The position numbers and the translations under genes were made by a program. From Hyphomicrobiales bacterium (GTDB lineage Bacteria; Pseudomonadota; Alphaproteobacteria; Rhizobiales; Xanthobacteraceae): DNA of 7,873 nt. The stretch is from contig JACQDO010000037.1 in NCBI GenBank assembly GCA_016201085.1, positions 1-7,873 on the forward strand, given 5' to 3'. Positions 1 through 6,225 of the stretch are shown piece after piece; the stretch's first letter is position 1, and every line of letters begins with the position of its first letter. The notes beneath the pieces were generated by a model that was given only the letters and a program-made list of their open reading frames with translations, was not told the origin of the DNA and did not search any database.

Positions 1-582
1 ATCGCCAACAAGGCAGTGAGTGAGGCCGGACGCACCAATCTCGCGGTCAAGGAACTGGACGAGGCGGCCAGGCGCATCGGCGACGTGATCAAGCTGATCA
101 CCGATATCGCCGAGCAGACCAATCTGCTGGCGCTCAACGCCACCATCGAAGCCGCCCGCGCCGGCGACGCCGGGCGCGGCTTTGCCGTGGTCGCCGGCGA
201 GGTCAAGGCGCTCGCCGGCCAGACCAGCCGCGCCACCGAGGAGATCGGCGCACAGATCGCCGGCATGCAGCGTGCCACCATGCGTTCGATCGAAGCGATC
301 AGCGCGATCGAGCACACCATCCGCGAGATCGGCAATATCAGCGGCGCCATCGCGGCGGCGGTCACCGAGCAGGGCGCCGCCACCGCGGAAATCGCGCGCA
401 GCGTGGAAACCGCGGCCAAACGTACGGTAGAGACCGCCAACGAGGTCAATCTGGTGGGCACCGCCACCAACGACGCCCGCGCCAGCGCCGGCGCGGTGAA
501 GAGCGTGGCCGACGATCTAGGCCACGTCGCTAGCCGCATCCGCGGCCAAGTGGATCAGTTCTTCGAACGGCTGAGCGCGTAG
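1..582 (+). CDS. Methyl-accepting chemotaxis protein, C-terminal signalling domain (5' end outside window)
   Basis: This is the cytoplasmic signalling end of a chemoreceptor, which couples to CheA and CheW to control flagellar rotation. The reading frame is open from base 1 to the TAG at 580-582, so 193 codons are visible and the sensor, membrane and HAMP parts lie upstream. The hallmark hairpin tip is present at about bases 112-207: [18 protein letters not shown], then [15 protein letters not shown], the most conserved stretch of all MCPs. Both flanks are long Ala/Glu-rich heptad helices ([12 protein letters not shown] before it, [12 protein letters not shown] after it), as expected for the antiparallel coiled coil. 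The protein ends in [10 protein letters not shown], with no NWETF-type pentapeptide for tethering CheR or CheB. The ligand cannot be told from this part. It converges on yraN across a palindromic repeat. Family identity is very secure; the specific receptor is unknown. Confidence 0.96.
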   Translation: MANKAVSEAGRTNLAVKELDEAARRIGDVIKLITDIAEQTNLLALNATIEAARAGDAGRGFAVVAGEVKALAGQTSRATEEIGAQIAGMQRATMRSIEAISAIEHTIREIGNISGAIAAAVTEQGAATAEIARSVETAAKRTVETANEVNLVGTATNDARASAGAVKSVADDLGHVASRIRGQVDQFFERLSA

Positions 583-589
583 CACCATT

Positions 590-724
590 TGTCGTCCCCG
601 CGCAGGCGGGGACCCATACGCCGTGCCCTATCGTTCGACTGCGGAGTATGGGTCCCGGGCCTCGGCGCCATAGCGCGTCGAAGACGCGCGTAAACGCGCT
701 TATGGCGCCTCGCCCGGGACGACA
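590..724. repeat. Mosaic intergenic palindromic repeat between convergent genes
   Basis: Almost the entire 146-base gap between the chemoreceptor and yraN is nested inverted repeats. A 9-base outer pair matches 590-598 with 716-724 (TGTCGTCCC / GGGACGACA). Inside it are an 8-bp stem 594-601/606-613 with a 4-base loop, an 11-bp inverted repeat 609-619/646-656 sharing GGGACCCATAC, and a long composite stem 652-660/712-720 then 664-672/701-709, capped by a 7-bp hairpin 673-679/683-689 with a GAA loop. Several stems are mutually exclusive, so alternative folds exist. From memory, GTCGTCCC...GGGACCCATA...CCCGGGACGAC elements are dispersed, high-copy intergenic palindromes in Bradyrhizobium-like alphaproteobacteria. 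No T-run follows any stem, so intrinsic termination is possible but not shown. The structure is certain; the family assignment is recall. Confidence 0.88.
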
Positions 725-728
725 GCGA

Positions 729-1157
729 TTAGGATTCAAACGCCGCTGGGATGTGACGCGGCAGCTTGCCGGGCGCGACCAGAATGGCATCGAAGCGCAT
801 GTCGCGAATGGCCGGCATCGGGTTATTGGCCAGCCAGATTTCCGCCGCCGCCGCGATGCGTTGCTGCTGCCGCTCGGTGACCGCCTCGGCGGCATCGTCC
901 AAGGTCGCGCGCGCTTTCACCTCGACGAAGATCAAGGTGTGGCGGCGGGCGGCGATGATGTCGATCTCGCCGAGCGGACTTTTCCAGCGCCGCGCCAGGA
1001 TGCGGTAGCCGTGCGCGATCAACCAGGCCGCCGCGCGGCTCTCCGCCGATAGGCCGAGTCCGAACGCTGCAATTTTTTCAGGACGCGCTTCGCGCTTTTG
1101 TCGCTCAGGCTTTGGCGCCGGCTTGAGCTTGGGTGGCAGGCGCTCACGCGGGGCCAT
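729..1157 (-). CDS. yraN: YraN / UPF0102 family endonuclease-fold protein
   Basis: A 142-residue cytoplasmic protein of the UPF0102 (YraN) family, which has a Holliday-junction-resolvase-like PD-(D/E)XK nuclease fold; its physiological role is not settled. The nuclease core is visible: an N-terminal helix with the family signature at residues 38-51 ([14 protein letters not shown]), then GEIDIIA with E64 and D66, then FVEVK with E79 and K81, and the basic Gln-rich helix ERQQQRI near 96-101. The family is usually about 110-130 residues; the extra length here is a basic, Pro-rich N-terminal tail of about 28 residues. The ATG at 1157 was chosen because a perfect AAGGAGG lies 6 bases upstream and the gene then overlaps the end of rsmI by 14 bases, which implies translational coupling. 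An open frame runs further upstream to 1415 but lies inside rsmI and is not needed. It ends in TAA beside the palindromic repeat. Confidence 0.93.
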   Translation of the reverse strand: MAPRERLPPKLKPAPKPERQKREARPEKIAAFGLGLSAESRAAAWLIAHGYRILARRWKSPLGEIDIIAARRHTLIFVEVKARATLDDAAEAVTERQQQRIAAAAEIWLANNPMPAIRDMRFDAILVAPGKLPRHIPAAFES

Positions 1158-2070
1158 TGCCGCCCTCCTTGGCCAGCTCCAGCGCGCGCCGATAGACCTC
1201 GCGGCGCGGACGTCCGGTGGCAAGCGCCACTTCGCCGACCGCGTCCTTGACCGAGACGCGCGCCAGCGCCTGCCGCAGCAAATCGTCGACCTCGCCGGCC
1301 TTGGCCGCCGTTTCCGTCGGCGGCGCCACGACGATGACGATCTCGCCACGCGTCTCGCCGCCTTCGGCATAATCGCGCGCCAGCTCGACCAGCGACCCGC
1401 GCCGGACTTCCTCATGCAGCTTGGTCAGCTCGCGGCAGATCGCGGCGGCGCGTGGCCCGAGGCCGGCGGCGAGATCGGCGAGGCTTGCAGCCAGCCGCGG
1501 TCCGCTCTCGAACAGCACCAGCGTGGCCGGAATAGCGGCGAGCTCGGCGATGCGTTTTTGGCGCGCGCCCTGCTTGGGCGGCAGGAAGCCGTCGAAGAAA
1601 AACCGGTCGGTCGGCAGGCCGGCGACGCTGAGCGCCGCCAGCGTCGCCGAGGCGCCCGGCAGCGCAGTAATCGGATAGCCCGCCTCCGCCACTTCGCGCA
1701 CAAGCTTGTAGCCGGGATCGGAAATCAGCGGCGTGCCGGCGTCGGAGACCAGCGCCACCGCCTGGCCCGCGGCCAGCCGGGCCAGCAGTTTCGGCCGCGC
1801 CTCGGCGGCGTTGTGCTCGTGATAGGGGGTCAGCGGTGTCGCGATGCCGTAGCGGTCTAGCAGCTTGCGGGTGACGCGGGTGTCCTCGCAGGCGATCGCG
1901 TCGGCGCCGGCCAGCAGTTCGAGCGCGCGCAGGCCGATATCGCCCAAATGGCCGATCGGGGTGGCGACCAGATAGAGCCCGGCGGCCGGCTTTGCGGCCT
2001 CAATCGGGGCGCCATGCAGGGCGTAGGTGCGTAGCCTGCCGCCGCTGCCGGATTGGTCGTCTTTGGCCAT
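1144..2070 (-). CDS. rsmI: 16S rRNA (cytidine(1402)-2'-O)-methyltransferase RsmI
   Basis: RsmI uses S-adenosylmethionine to methylate the 2'-OH of C1402 in 16S rRNA, tuning the ribosomal P-site decoding centre. It is a tetrapyrrole-methylase-fold enzyme. From the chosen start it has 308 residues, with family signatures in order: [15 protein letters not shown] (31-45), [11 protein letters not shown] (61-71), HEHN (84-87), [18 protein letters not shown] (107-124), [19 protein letters not shown] (137-155), FFDGFLP (158-164) and RGEIVIVV (241-248). The C-terminal segment about 260-302 fits the small helix-turn-helix domain of the family. The ATG at 2070 is chosen because it leaves a normal-length leader before GLYLVATP. 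ATGs at 2106 and 2133 are in frame and possible; none has a strong ribosome-binding site (AAGG precedes 2133 but too closely). It overlaps yraN downstream and is divergent from the lipoprotein gene at 2210. Function is secure, the start moderately so. Confidence 0.95.
   Translation of the reverse strand: MAKDDQSGSGGRLRTYALHGAPIEAAKPAAGLYLVATPIGHLGDIGLRALELLAGADAIACEDTRVTRKLLDRYGIATPLTPYHEHNAAEARPKLLARLAAGQAVALVSDAGTPLISDPGYKLVREVAEAGYPITALPGASATLAALSVAGLPTDRFFFDGFLPPKQGARQKRIAELAAIPATLVLFESGPRLAASLADLAAGLGPRAAAICRELTKLHEEVRRGSLVELARDYAEGGETRGEIVIVVAPPTETAAKAGEVDDLLRQALARVSVKDAVGEVALATGRPRREVYRRALELAKEGGNGPA
1164..1170 (-). promoter_or_regulatory. Shine-Dalgarno of yraN inside the rsmI 3' end
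   Basis: On the minus strand this reads AAGGAGG, a full-strength ribosome-binding site, with 6 bases to the ATG at 1157. It is embedded in the last codons of rsmI (encoding KEGG) and fixes the yraN start, ruling out the much longer upstream extension of the frame. Confidence 0.88.
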
Positions 2071-2209
2071 AAACGGCACTGTAAACACTGCCCCTGGCTC
2101 CGTCATAGGGGGCGAATTCCCTATCTTTTTCATTGCCTTAACTTTTGTGGGACAAAATGGCTGATTAACGTTAGGACTGACGCAACTATCTGTCGCGTGG
2201 GGAGCGACC
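2071..2209. promoter_or_regulatory. Divergent intergenic region between rsmI and the LppC-like lipoprotein gene
   Basis: Two genes start outward from this 139-base gap, so both promoters should lie here. The part from about 2117 to 2175 is visibly AT-richer than the coding DNA on either side. I could not place a convincing -35/-10 pair for either direction. The lipoprotein gene has GGGGAG at 2199-2204, 5 bases before its ATG. In-frame ATGs for rsmI also fall inside this gap (2106, 2133), so part of it may be coding. No operator or riboswitch-like structure stands out. Confidence 0.45.
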
Positions 2210-3427
2210 ATGTCGGGATCGTCGCTGGACGATAAGGGGGTACTGACGCGCGGTTTGCGCCGCGCGCGTACCGTGCTGTCGATCGCCGCCGCGGCGGTGG
2301 CGCTGGCGGCCTGCGCCAACACCTTCAGTCAAATGGGCGGCACGCAGCCGCCGGTCGTAACCGAGCAGCCGCAGGGCACGACGGTCGGTACCGGTCAGGT
2401 CCGCATCGGCTTGATCCTGCCGCTGTCGGCGCCGGGCAATGCCGGCATTGCCGCCACTTCGATGAAGAACGCCGCCGAGATGGCGCTGGCCGAATTCAAG
2501 GAACCCAATATCCAGCTGCTGGTGAAGGACGATGCCGGCACGCCGCAAGGCGCGCAGCTGGGCGCCCAGCAGGCCATCGCCGAAGGCGCCGAGATCATCA
2601 TCGGCCCGCTGTTCGCGCAGTCGGTGAGCGCCGTGGGTCAGGTCGCGCGCGCCAGCAACATTCCGGTGATCGCCTTCTCCACCGACGCCAGCGTCGCCGC
2701 GCGCGGCGTCTATCTGTTGAGCTTCCTGCCCGAATCCGACGTCCGGCGCATCGTCGGTTACGCCATATCGAGGGGCAAGCGTTCGTTCGCGGCGCTATTG
2801 CCCGACAACGGCTATGGTACGGTGGTGGAGGCGGCGTTCCAGCAGGAAGTGGCGCGGCGCAGCGGCCGCATGGTGGCGCTGGAGAAATATCCGCTCGATC
2901 CCAGCCGGATGGCCGATCCGATCAAGCGCGTGGCGCAGGCGGCGAGCCGCGTCGACAGTATCCTGATCGCCGACGGCGCCGACGCGGTGCCGCAAGTGGT
3001 GGCCTCGCTCGCCGCCAGCGGCGTCAATCCCAAGCGCGTGCAATTGCTCGGCACCGGCTTGTGGGATGAGCCGCGTATCTTCTCGACCGCGGCGCTCGAA
3101 GGCGGCTGGTATGCTGCGCCGGAATCGGCAGGCTTCCGTAGTTTTTCCGGCCGCTATCGCGCGCGCTACGGGCAGGACCCGGTGCGCACGGCGACGCTCG
3201 CCTATGACGCGGTGGCGCTGGTGGCCGCGCTGGTGAAGCAGCAGCCCGGGCCGCAGCGCTTCAGCGAACAGACGCTGACGTCGCCCTCGGGCTTTGCCGG
3301 CATCGACGGGATTTTCTGTTTCCACAGCGACGGCACCAACGAGCGCGGGCTGGCGGTGATGCGCGTCGCGCCCAACGGCGGCCAGGTGATCAGCCCGGCG
3401 CCGCGCGCGTTCAGTCCGGGGACGTAG
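2210..3427 (+). CDS. LppC / penicillin-binding protein activator-type lipoprotein with periplasmic-binding-protein fold
   Basis: A 405-residue exported lipoprotein. The N-terminus has basic residues (RGLRRAR, 15-20), a hydrophobic stretch (TVLSIAAAAVALAA) and a lipobox ALAAC with Cys35; Ala36 follows, not Asp, so an outer-membrane destination is expected. After a Pro/Gln/Thr-rich linker (about 41-63) comes a type-I periplasmic-binding-protein fold: VRIGLILPLSAPG (64-76), ELVKDD-like strand LLVKDDAGTPQGA (103-115), IIIGPLFAQSV (129-139), IPVIAFSTDASVA (151-163), and a second lobe from about 176, including LLPDNGYGTVVEAAF (196-210). The family (Leu-binding-like domain, LppC/LpoA group) includes LpoA, the activator of peptidoglycan synthase PBP1a, but LpoA has an extra N-terminal TPR-like domain that is absent here. 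Divergence from rsmI supports the LpoA-type relationship. Binding of amino acids as in LivJ is the alternative. GGGGAG 5 bases before ATG supports the start. Confidence 0.88.
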   Translation: MSGSSLDDKGVLTRGLRRARTVLSIAAAAVALAACANTFSQMGGTQPPVVTEQPQGTTVGTGQVRIGLILPLSAPGNAGIAATSMKNAAEMALAEFKEPNIQLLVKDDAGTPQGAQLGAQQAIAEGAEIIIGPLFAQSVSAVGQVARASNIPVIAFSTDASVAARGVYLLSFLPESDVRRIVGYAISRGKRSFAALLPDNGYGTVVEAAFQQEVARRSGRMVALEKYPLDPSRMADPIKRVAQAASRVDSILIADGADAVPQVVASLAASGVNPKRVQLLGTGLWDEPRIFSTAALEGGWYAAPESAGFRSFSGRYRARYGQDPVRTATLAYDAVALVAALVKQQPGPQRFSEQTLTSPSGFAGIDGIFCFHSDGTNERGLAVMRVAPNGGQVISPAPRAFSPGT

Positions 3428-3433
3428 TGTCTT

Positions 3434-3473
3434 GTCATTCCGGGTTCGCCGCTTCGCGGCACCTCGGAATGAC
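3434..3473. terminator. 40-base hairpin between convergent genes (repeat-type palindrome, likely two-way terminator)
   Basis: GTCATTCCG at 3434-3442 pairs with CGGAATGAC at 3465-3473, GGT (3443-3445) with ACC (3461-3463), and GCCG (3448-3451) with CGGC (3457-3460) around a CTTCG loop, leaving only small bulges. It sits 6 bases after the lipoprotein stop and 2 bases before the hemW stop codon, so it is positioned to end transcripts from both sides. There is no T-run on either strand. From memory, GTCATTCCGGG...CGGAATGAC palindromes are common dispersed intergenic repeats in Bradyrhizobium-like genomes, so it may be a repeat copy acting as a transcript-end structure. Confidence 0.75.
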
Positions 3474-3475
3474 GA

Positions 3476-4645
3476 TCAAGCCGCCAAGTCCGCCACCACC
3501 GCATCAAGCAGCGGAAATCCGGCCAGCGTAACGCGCAGGCGGCCGTCGTCGGTGGTCTCCACCGTGCCGCCTTCACGCAAGAAGGATATCCGCTGCGCAT
3601 CGAGCGTACGGCCGGCCAATTGCGTGAAGCGCGCCGGCTCGATGCCCTCGGCCAGCCGCAGACCCATCAGCAGGAATTCGTCGGCCACTTCTCCCGGATC
3701 CAGTTTCTCGTTGACGATGAGGCCGTGGCCGTTTGCCTCCACGCGCTTGAGCCAGCCCTCCGGCCATTTGTCGGTCTCGGTGGCGTAACGATGGCCACCG
3801 ATGGTGAGCCGGCCATGCGCGCCGGGTCCGATGCCGGCATAGTCTTGCCCGCGCCAGTAAATCAGATTGTGCCGGCATTCGGCGCCCGGCCGCGCGTGGT
3901 TGGAGATTTCGTAAGCCGGCAGGCCCGCGCCGGCGCAGATCAATTGCGTGAGGTCGTAGAGATCGCGCCCGAGATCGTCGTCGGGGATCGCCAGCTTGCC
4001 GGCCGCGCGCAAGCCGAAGAACGGCGTGCCCGGCTCGACGGTCAATTGATAAAGCGACAGATGCTCAGCCGCTTGCGCGATGGCGCGCTTGAGTTCGGCG
4101 CTCCAGGCTTCCAGCGTCTGCCGCGGCCGCGCATAAATGAGATCGAACGAATAGCGCTGGAAGATCGAGCGCGCGATGGCGACCGCATCGAGCGCCTCTT
4201 GCACGCTGTGCAGGCGGCCGAGCTCCTTGAGCGCGCCATCGTCGAGCGCCTGCACGCCGAGCGAGACGCGGTTGACGCCGGCCGTGCGATAGCCGCGGAA
4301 GCGCGTGGCCTCGACGCTGGTCGGATTGGCCTCCAGCGTCACCTCGACGTCGCTGGCGACGCTCCAGTGCTTGCCGATCGCATCTAGAACTGCCTGCACC
4401 GATTGCGGCTGCATCAGCGACGGCGTGCCGCCGCCGAAGAAAACGGTCGACACCGTGCGGCCGGGAACGCGCGCGGCGGTGGCGGCGATCTCGGCCTCAT
4501 AGGCGCGCACGAAGCGCTGCTCGTCGACGCCGCCGTGGCGCACGTGACTGTTGAAGTCGCAATAGGGGCACTTCGACAGGCAGAACGGCCAGTGCACATA
4601 GACGGCAAACGGCGCTGCTGTGGTTAAAGTCATGTTAAGCATCAT
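3476..4645 (-). CDS. hemW: HemW-type radical SAM haem chaperone (formerly annotated as HemN-like oxygen-independent coproporphyrinogen oxidase)
   Basis: A 389-residue radical SAM protein. HemW binds haem and a 4Fe-4S cluster and is thought to deliver haem to respiratory enzymes; it is often mislabelled as HemN. The cluster motif is CLSKCPYC (Cys22, Cys26, Cys29, a CX3CX2C pattern), preceded by YVHWPF and followed by DFNSH. Then come VFFGGGTPSLM (68-78, the SAM-binding glycine motif), LEANPTS (104-110), NRVSLGVQALDD (125-136), LYQLTVEPGTPF (198-209) and the HemW C-terminal signature CRHNLIYW followed by YAGIGPGAHG (257-278). True HemN has a longer N-terminal segment that is missing here. Three nearby in-frame ATGs (4645, 4642, 4633) all lack a clear ribosome-binding site; the first is given, but 4633 is possible because a hairpin abuts 4645. 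It follows rdgB after 82 bases and converges on the lipoprotein gene. Confidence 0.94.
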   Translation of the reverse strand: MMLNMTLTTAAPFAVYVHWPFCLSKCPYCDFNSHVRHGGVDEQRFVRAYEAEIAATAARVPGRTVSTVFFGGGTPSLMQPQSVQAVLDAIGKHWSVASDVEVTLEANPTSVEATRFRGYRTAGVNRVSLGVQALDDGALKELGRLHSVQEALDAVAIARSIFQRYSFDLIYARPRQTLEAWSAELKRAIAQAAEHLSLYQLTVEPGTPFFGLRAAGKLAIPDDDLGRDLYDLTQLICAGAGLPAYEISNHARPGAECRHNLIYWRGQDYAGIGPGAHGRLTIGGHRYATETDKWPEGWLKRVEANGHGLIVNEKLDPGEVADEFLLMGLRLAEGIEPARFTQLAGRTLDAQRISFLREGGTVETTDDGRLRVTLAGFPLLDAVVADLAA

Positions 4646-4646
4646 A

Positions 4647-4665
4647 GGCCGCGTTGCGCGCGGCC
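4647..4665 (-). other. GC-rich hairpin one base upstream of the first hemW ATG
   Basis: GGCCGCG (4647-4653) and CGCGGCC (4659-4665) form a perfect 7-bp all-GC stem with a 5-base loop. On the minus strand it ends one base before the ATG at 4645. It lies in the 82-base rdgB-hemW gap, where a ribosome-binding site would be expected. It could limit translation from 4645, act as an attenuator within the rph-rdgB-hemW cluster, or be chance in GC-rich DNA. Confidence 0.5.
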
Positions 4666-4727
4666 CCTAGCGTGAATTCAAATTAGCTGCGGACAAGTCC
4701 TTAAAATTGTAACGATCGGATCGCGCT

Positions 4728-5387
4728 TCAAGTCTTCAAGCACGCATCGGCGAGCTTCAAGAACGCGCGCGCGCGATGCGACAGGCCCTGGCCTTTCGGT
4801 GGTAGCCCGTGCTTTTCGTCGGCGCTCATCTGGCCGAAGGTGCGGTCGAAACCGTCGGGCAGGAACAGCGGATCGTAGCCAAAACCGGCCTCGCCGCGCG
4901 GCGGCCACACCGCAATGCCGTCGACGCGGCCCTCGAACTGTTCGACATGGCCGTCCGGCCAGGCGAGACAAAGGGCAGCGACAAAATGCGCGCGCCGCTG
5001 CGCCGGCTCGCGCGCGCCGCGCTCGATCAGCAGCGTCTGGATACGGTTCATGGCGCCGCGGAAATCCTTGCCCTCGCCGGCCCAACGCGCTGAATGGATG
5101 CCGGGTTGACCGGCCAGCGCCTCGACCACCAGACCGGAATCGTCGGCGAAAGCGGGACGGCCGGTCGCCAGCGCGGCGGCCAGCGCCTTGATGCGCGCAT
5201 TCTCGGCGAAGGTGTTGCCGGTTTCCTTCGGCTCCTTGAGCCCGAGTTCGCCGGCCGATTGCGCTTCGATGCCGAACGGCGCCAGCAGCTCGCGCATTTC
5301 CTTGAGCTTGCCCGGATTATGCGTGGCGATCACCAGCGCGCCGGTGAGTTTGCGGTGGCGGGCCGGCGTTTGCACGTTCGCGCTCAC
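4728..5387 (-). CDS. rdgB: RdgB/HAM1 family dITP/XTP pyrophosphatase
   Basis: This cytoplasmic enzyme hydrolyses dITP, ITP and XTP to the monophosphate and pyrophosphate, keeping deaminated purines out of DNA and RNA. From the chosen start it has 219 residues, close to the family norm of about 200-215. Signatures in order: [13 protein letters not shown] (19-31, nucleotide-binding), [15 protein letters not shown] (54-68), [12 protein letters not shown] (80-91, carrying the catalytic acidic residues), GIHSARWAG (96-104), [19 protein letters not shown] (161-179) and [18 protein letters not shown] (192-209). The GTG at 5387 is preferred because it overlaps the rph stop as GTGA, giving 4-base translational coupling. 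A second GTG at 5375 (215 residues) is also possible, and no ATG exists near the N-terminus. The open frame upstream of 5387 lies inside rph. hemW follows after 82 bases. Confidence 0.95.
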   Translation of the reverse strand: MSANVQTPARHRKLTGALVIATHNPGKLKEMRELLAPFGIEAQSAGELGLKEPKETGNTFAENARIKALAAALATGRPAFADDSGLVVEALAGQPGIHSARWAGEGKDFRGAMNRIQTLLIERGAREPAQRRAHFVAALCLAWPDGHVEQFEGRVDGIAVWPPRGEAGFGYDPLFLPDGFDRTFGQMSADEKHGLPPKGQGLSHRARAFLKLADACLKT

Positions 5388-6109
5388 GCCACCGCCAATT
5401 TTTGCAAGTCCACCAGCTTGCCGATGCCCTTGCGCGCCAGTGCCAGCAGCGCCAGCAGCTGCTCTTCGCTGAACGGGTCCTTCTCGGCAGTGGCCTGTAT
5501 TTCGACGATGTTGCCGGAGCCGGTCAGCACGAAATTGGCGTCGGTGTCGGCTTGCGAATCCTCGGCATAATCGAGGTCGAGCACCGCGGTGCCCTTGCAG
5601 ACGCCGCACGACACCGCCGCAATGTGGTCGCGCAGCACTTGGGCGTTACCCTGCGCCTTGAACATGTCGCGCGCCTTCATCCAGGTGAGGCAATCGGACA
5701 GCGCCACCCAGGCACCGGTGATCGAAGCGGTGCGGGTGCCGCCGTCGGCCTGGATGACGTCGCAGTCGATGGTGATCTGGCGCTCGCCCAGCGCCTGCAG
5801 GTCGATCACCGAGCGCAAGGAGCGCCCGATCAGCCGCTGGATCTCGACCGTGCGGCCGCCCTGCTTGCCGGCGGCAGCCTCGCGGCGGGTGCGCTCGGAG
5901 GTAGCGCGCGGCAGCATGCCGTATTCGGCGGTGACCCAGCCGCGGCCCTGGCCCTTGAGCCAGGGCGGCAGGCGCTCCTCCAGGCTGGCGGTCACCAGCA
6001 CATGGGTATCGCCGAATTTCACGAAACAGGAGCCTTCGGCGTATTTCACCACGCCGCGCTCGAGCGATACGGCGCGCAACTCGTCGACTTGTCGGCGGCT
6101 CGGCCGCAT
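5384..6109 (-). CDS. rph: Ribonuclease PH (tRNA nucleotidyltransferase)
   Basis: RNase PH is a phosphate-dependent 3'-to-5' exoribonuclease that trims tRNA precursors and acts as a hexameric ring. The 241-residue length matches the family (about 238). It starts [12 protein letters not shown], the usual RP-x-x-R opening. Phosphate-site residues align with those known in the family: R86 in [16 protein letters not shown], and T125/R126 in ADGGTRTA. The acidic pair D178 and D184 lies in [29 protein letters not shown] (57-70) and [17 protein letters not shown] (199-215) are further signatures. The ATG at 6109 is chosen because AAGGA lies 9 bases upstream (6119-6123) and the conserved opening follows at once; in-frame ATGs further up (6163-6214) would add a non-conserved leader. 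First gene of rph-rdgB-hemW, overlapping rdgB by 4 bases and divergent from hrcA. Confidence 0.97.
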   Translation of the reverse strand: MRPSRRQVDELRAVSLERGVVKYAEGSCFVKFGDTHVLVTASLEERLPPWLKGQGRGWVTAEYGMLPRATSERTRREAAAGKQGGRTVEIQRLIGRSLRSVIDLQALGERQITIDCDVIQADGGTRTASITGAWVALSDCLTWMKARDMFKAQGNAQVLRDHIAAVSCGVCKGTAVLDLDYAEDSQADTDANFVLTGSGNIVEIQATAEKDPFSEEQLLALLALARKGIGKLVDLQKLAVA

Positions 6110-6225
6110 CGGAATTAATCCTTCCAGAATGTCTTTATTGGTTTCGGCGCACACCATAACCATATGCATGGCTTGAACAAGTCCGCTGCGCTCGCCATTG
6201 TGGGCTGGAGGCAAGGAGTGAGGCT
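6110..6225. promoter_or_regulatory. Divergent promoter region between rph and hrcA
   Basis: This 116-base gap must start both the rph cluster (-) and hrcA (+). A candidate for rph on the minus strand is TTGTTC (6180-6175), 16 bases, then TATGGT (6158-6153); the hexamer TATGGT occurs twice in tandem (6164-6153). A weaker candidate for hrcA on + is TTGGTT (6138-6143), 17 bases, CATATG (6161-6166), which would overlap the rph element. No CIRCE operator (TTAGCACTC-N9-GAGTGCTAA) is present, so there is no sign of HrcA autoregulation here. Promoter boxes are weak matches by eye. Confidence 0.4.
6213..6218 (+). promoter_or_regulatory. Shine-Dalgarno fixing the GTG start of hrcA
   Basis: AAGGAG with 7 bases to the GTG at 6226. 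It is the strongest ribosome-binding site near the 5' end and supports a non-ATG start; there is no in-frame ATG between it and the conserved winged-helix region. Confidence 0.85.

Noticed and set aside
530..895. Open frame on - of 121 codons spanning the palindromic repeat
   Set aside because: It runs through the repeat and into yraN in another frame. Translated repeat segments (here VWVPACAGTT) are a well-known source of false proteins in these genomes.
1123..1860. 245-codon open frame on + opposite rsmI
   Set aside because: It is an antisense shadow of a clearly conserved gene. Its composition is Arg/Gln/Gly-rich with no recognisable motif, typical of the complement of GC-rich coding DNA.
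2071..2322. N-terminal extension of RsmI up to 2322
   Set aside because: It would overlap the divergent lipoprotein gene and its signal peptide and adds a non-conserved leader. Starts at 2070, or at most 2133, are more reasonable.
3620..4387. 255-codon open frame on + opposite hemW
   Set aside because: Antisense shadow of HemW. No ribosome-binding site or family signature; codon pattern follows the complementary gene.
5402..6118. 238-codon open frame on + opposite rph
   Set aside because: Antisense shadow of RNase PH; low-complexity Gly/Ala/His-rich translation without family features.
6110..6214. N-terminal extension of RNase PH from ATGs upstream of 6109
   Set aside because: RNase PH begins directly with the conserved RP-x-x-R segment, and AAGGA is placed for the ATG at 6109.
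6110..6225. CIRCE operator for HrcA autoregulation
   Set aside because: I looked for TTAGCACTC and GAGTGCTAA here and in the hrcA-grpE gap and found neither.
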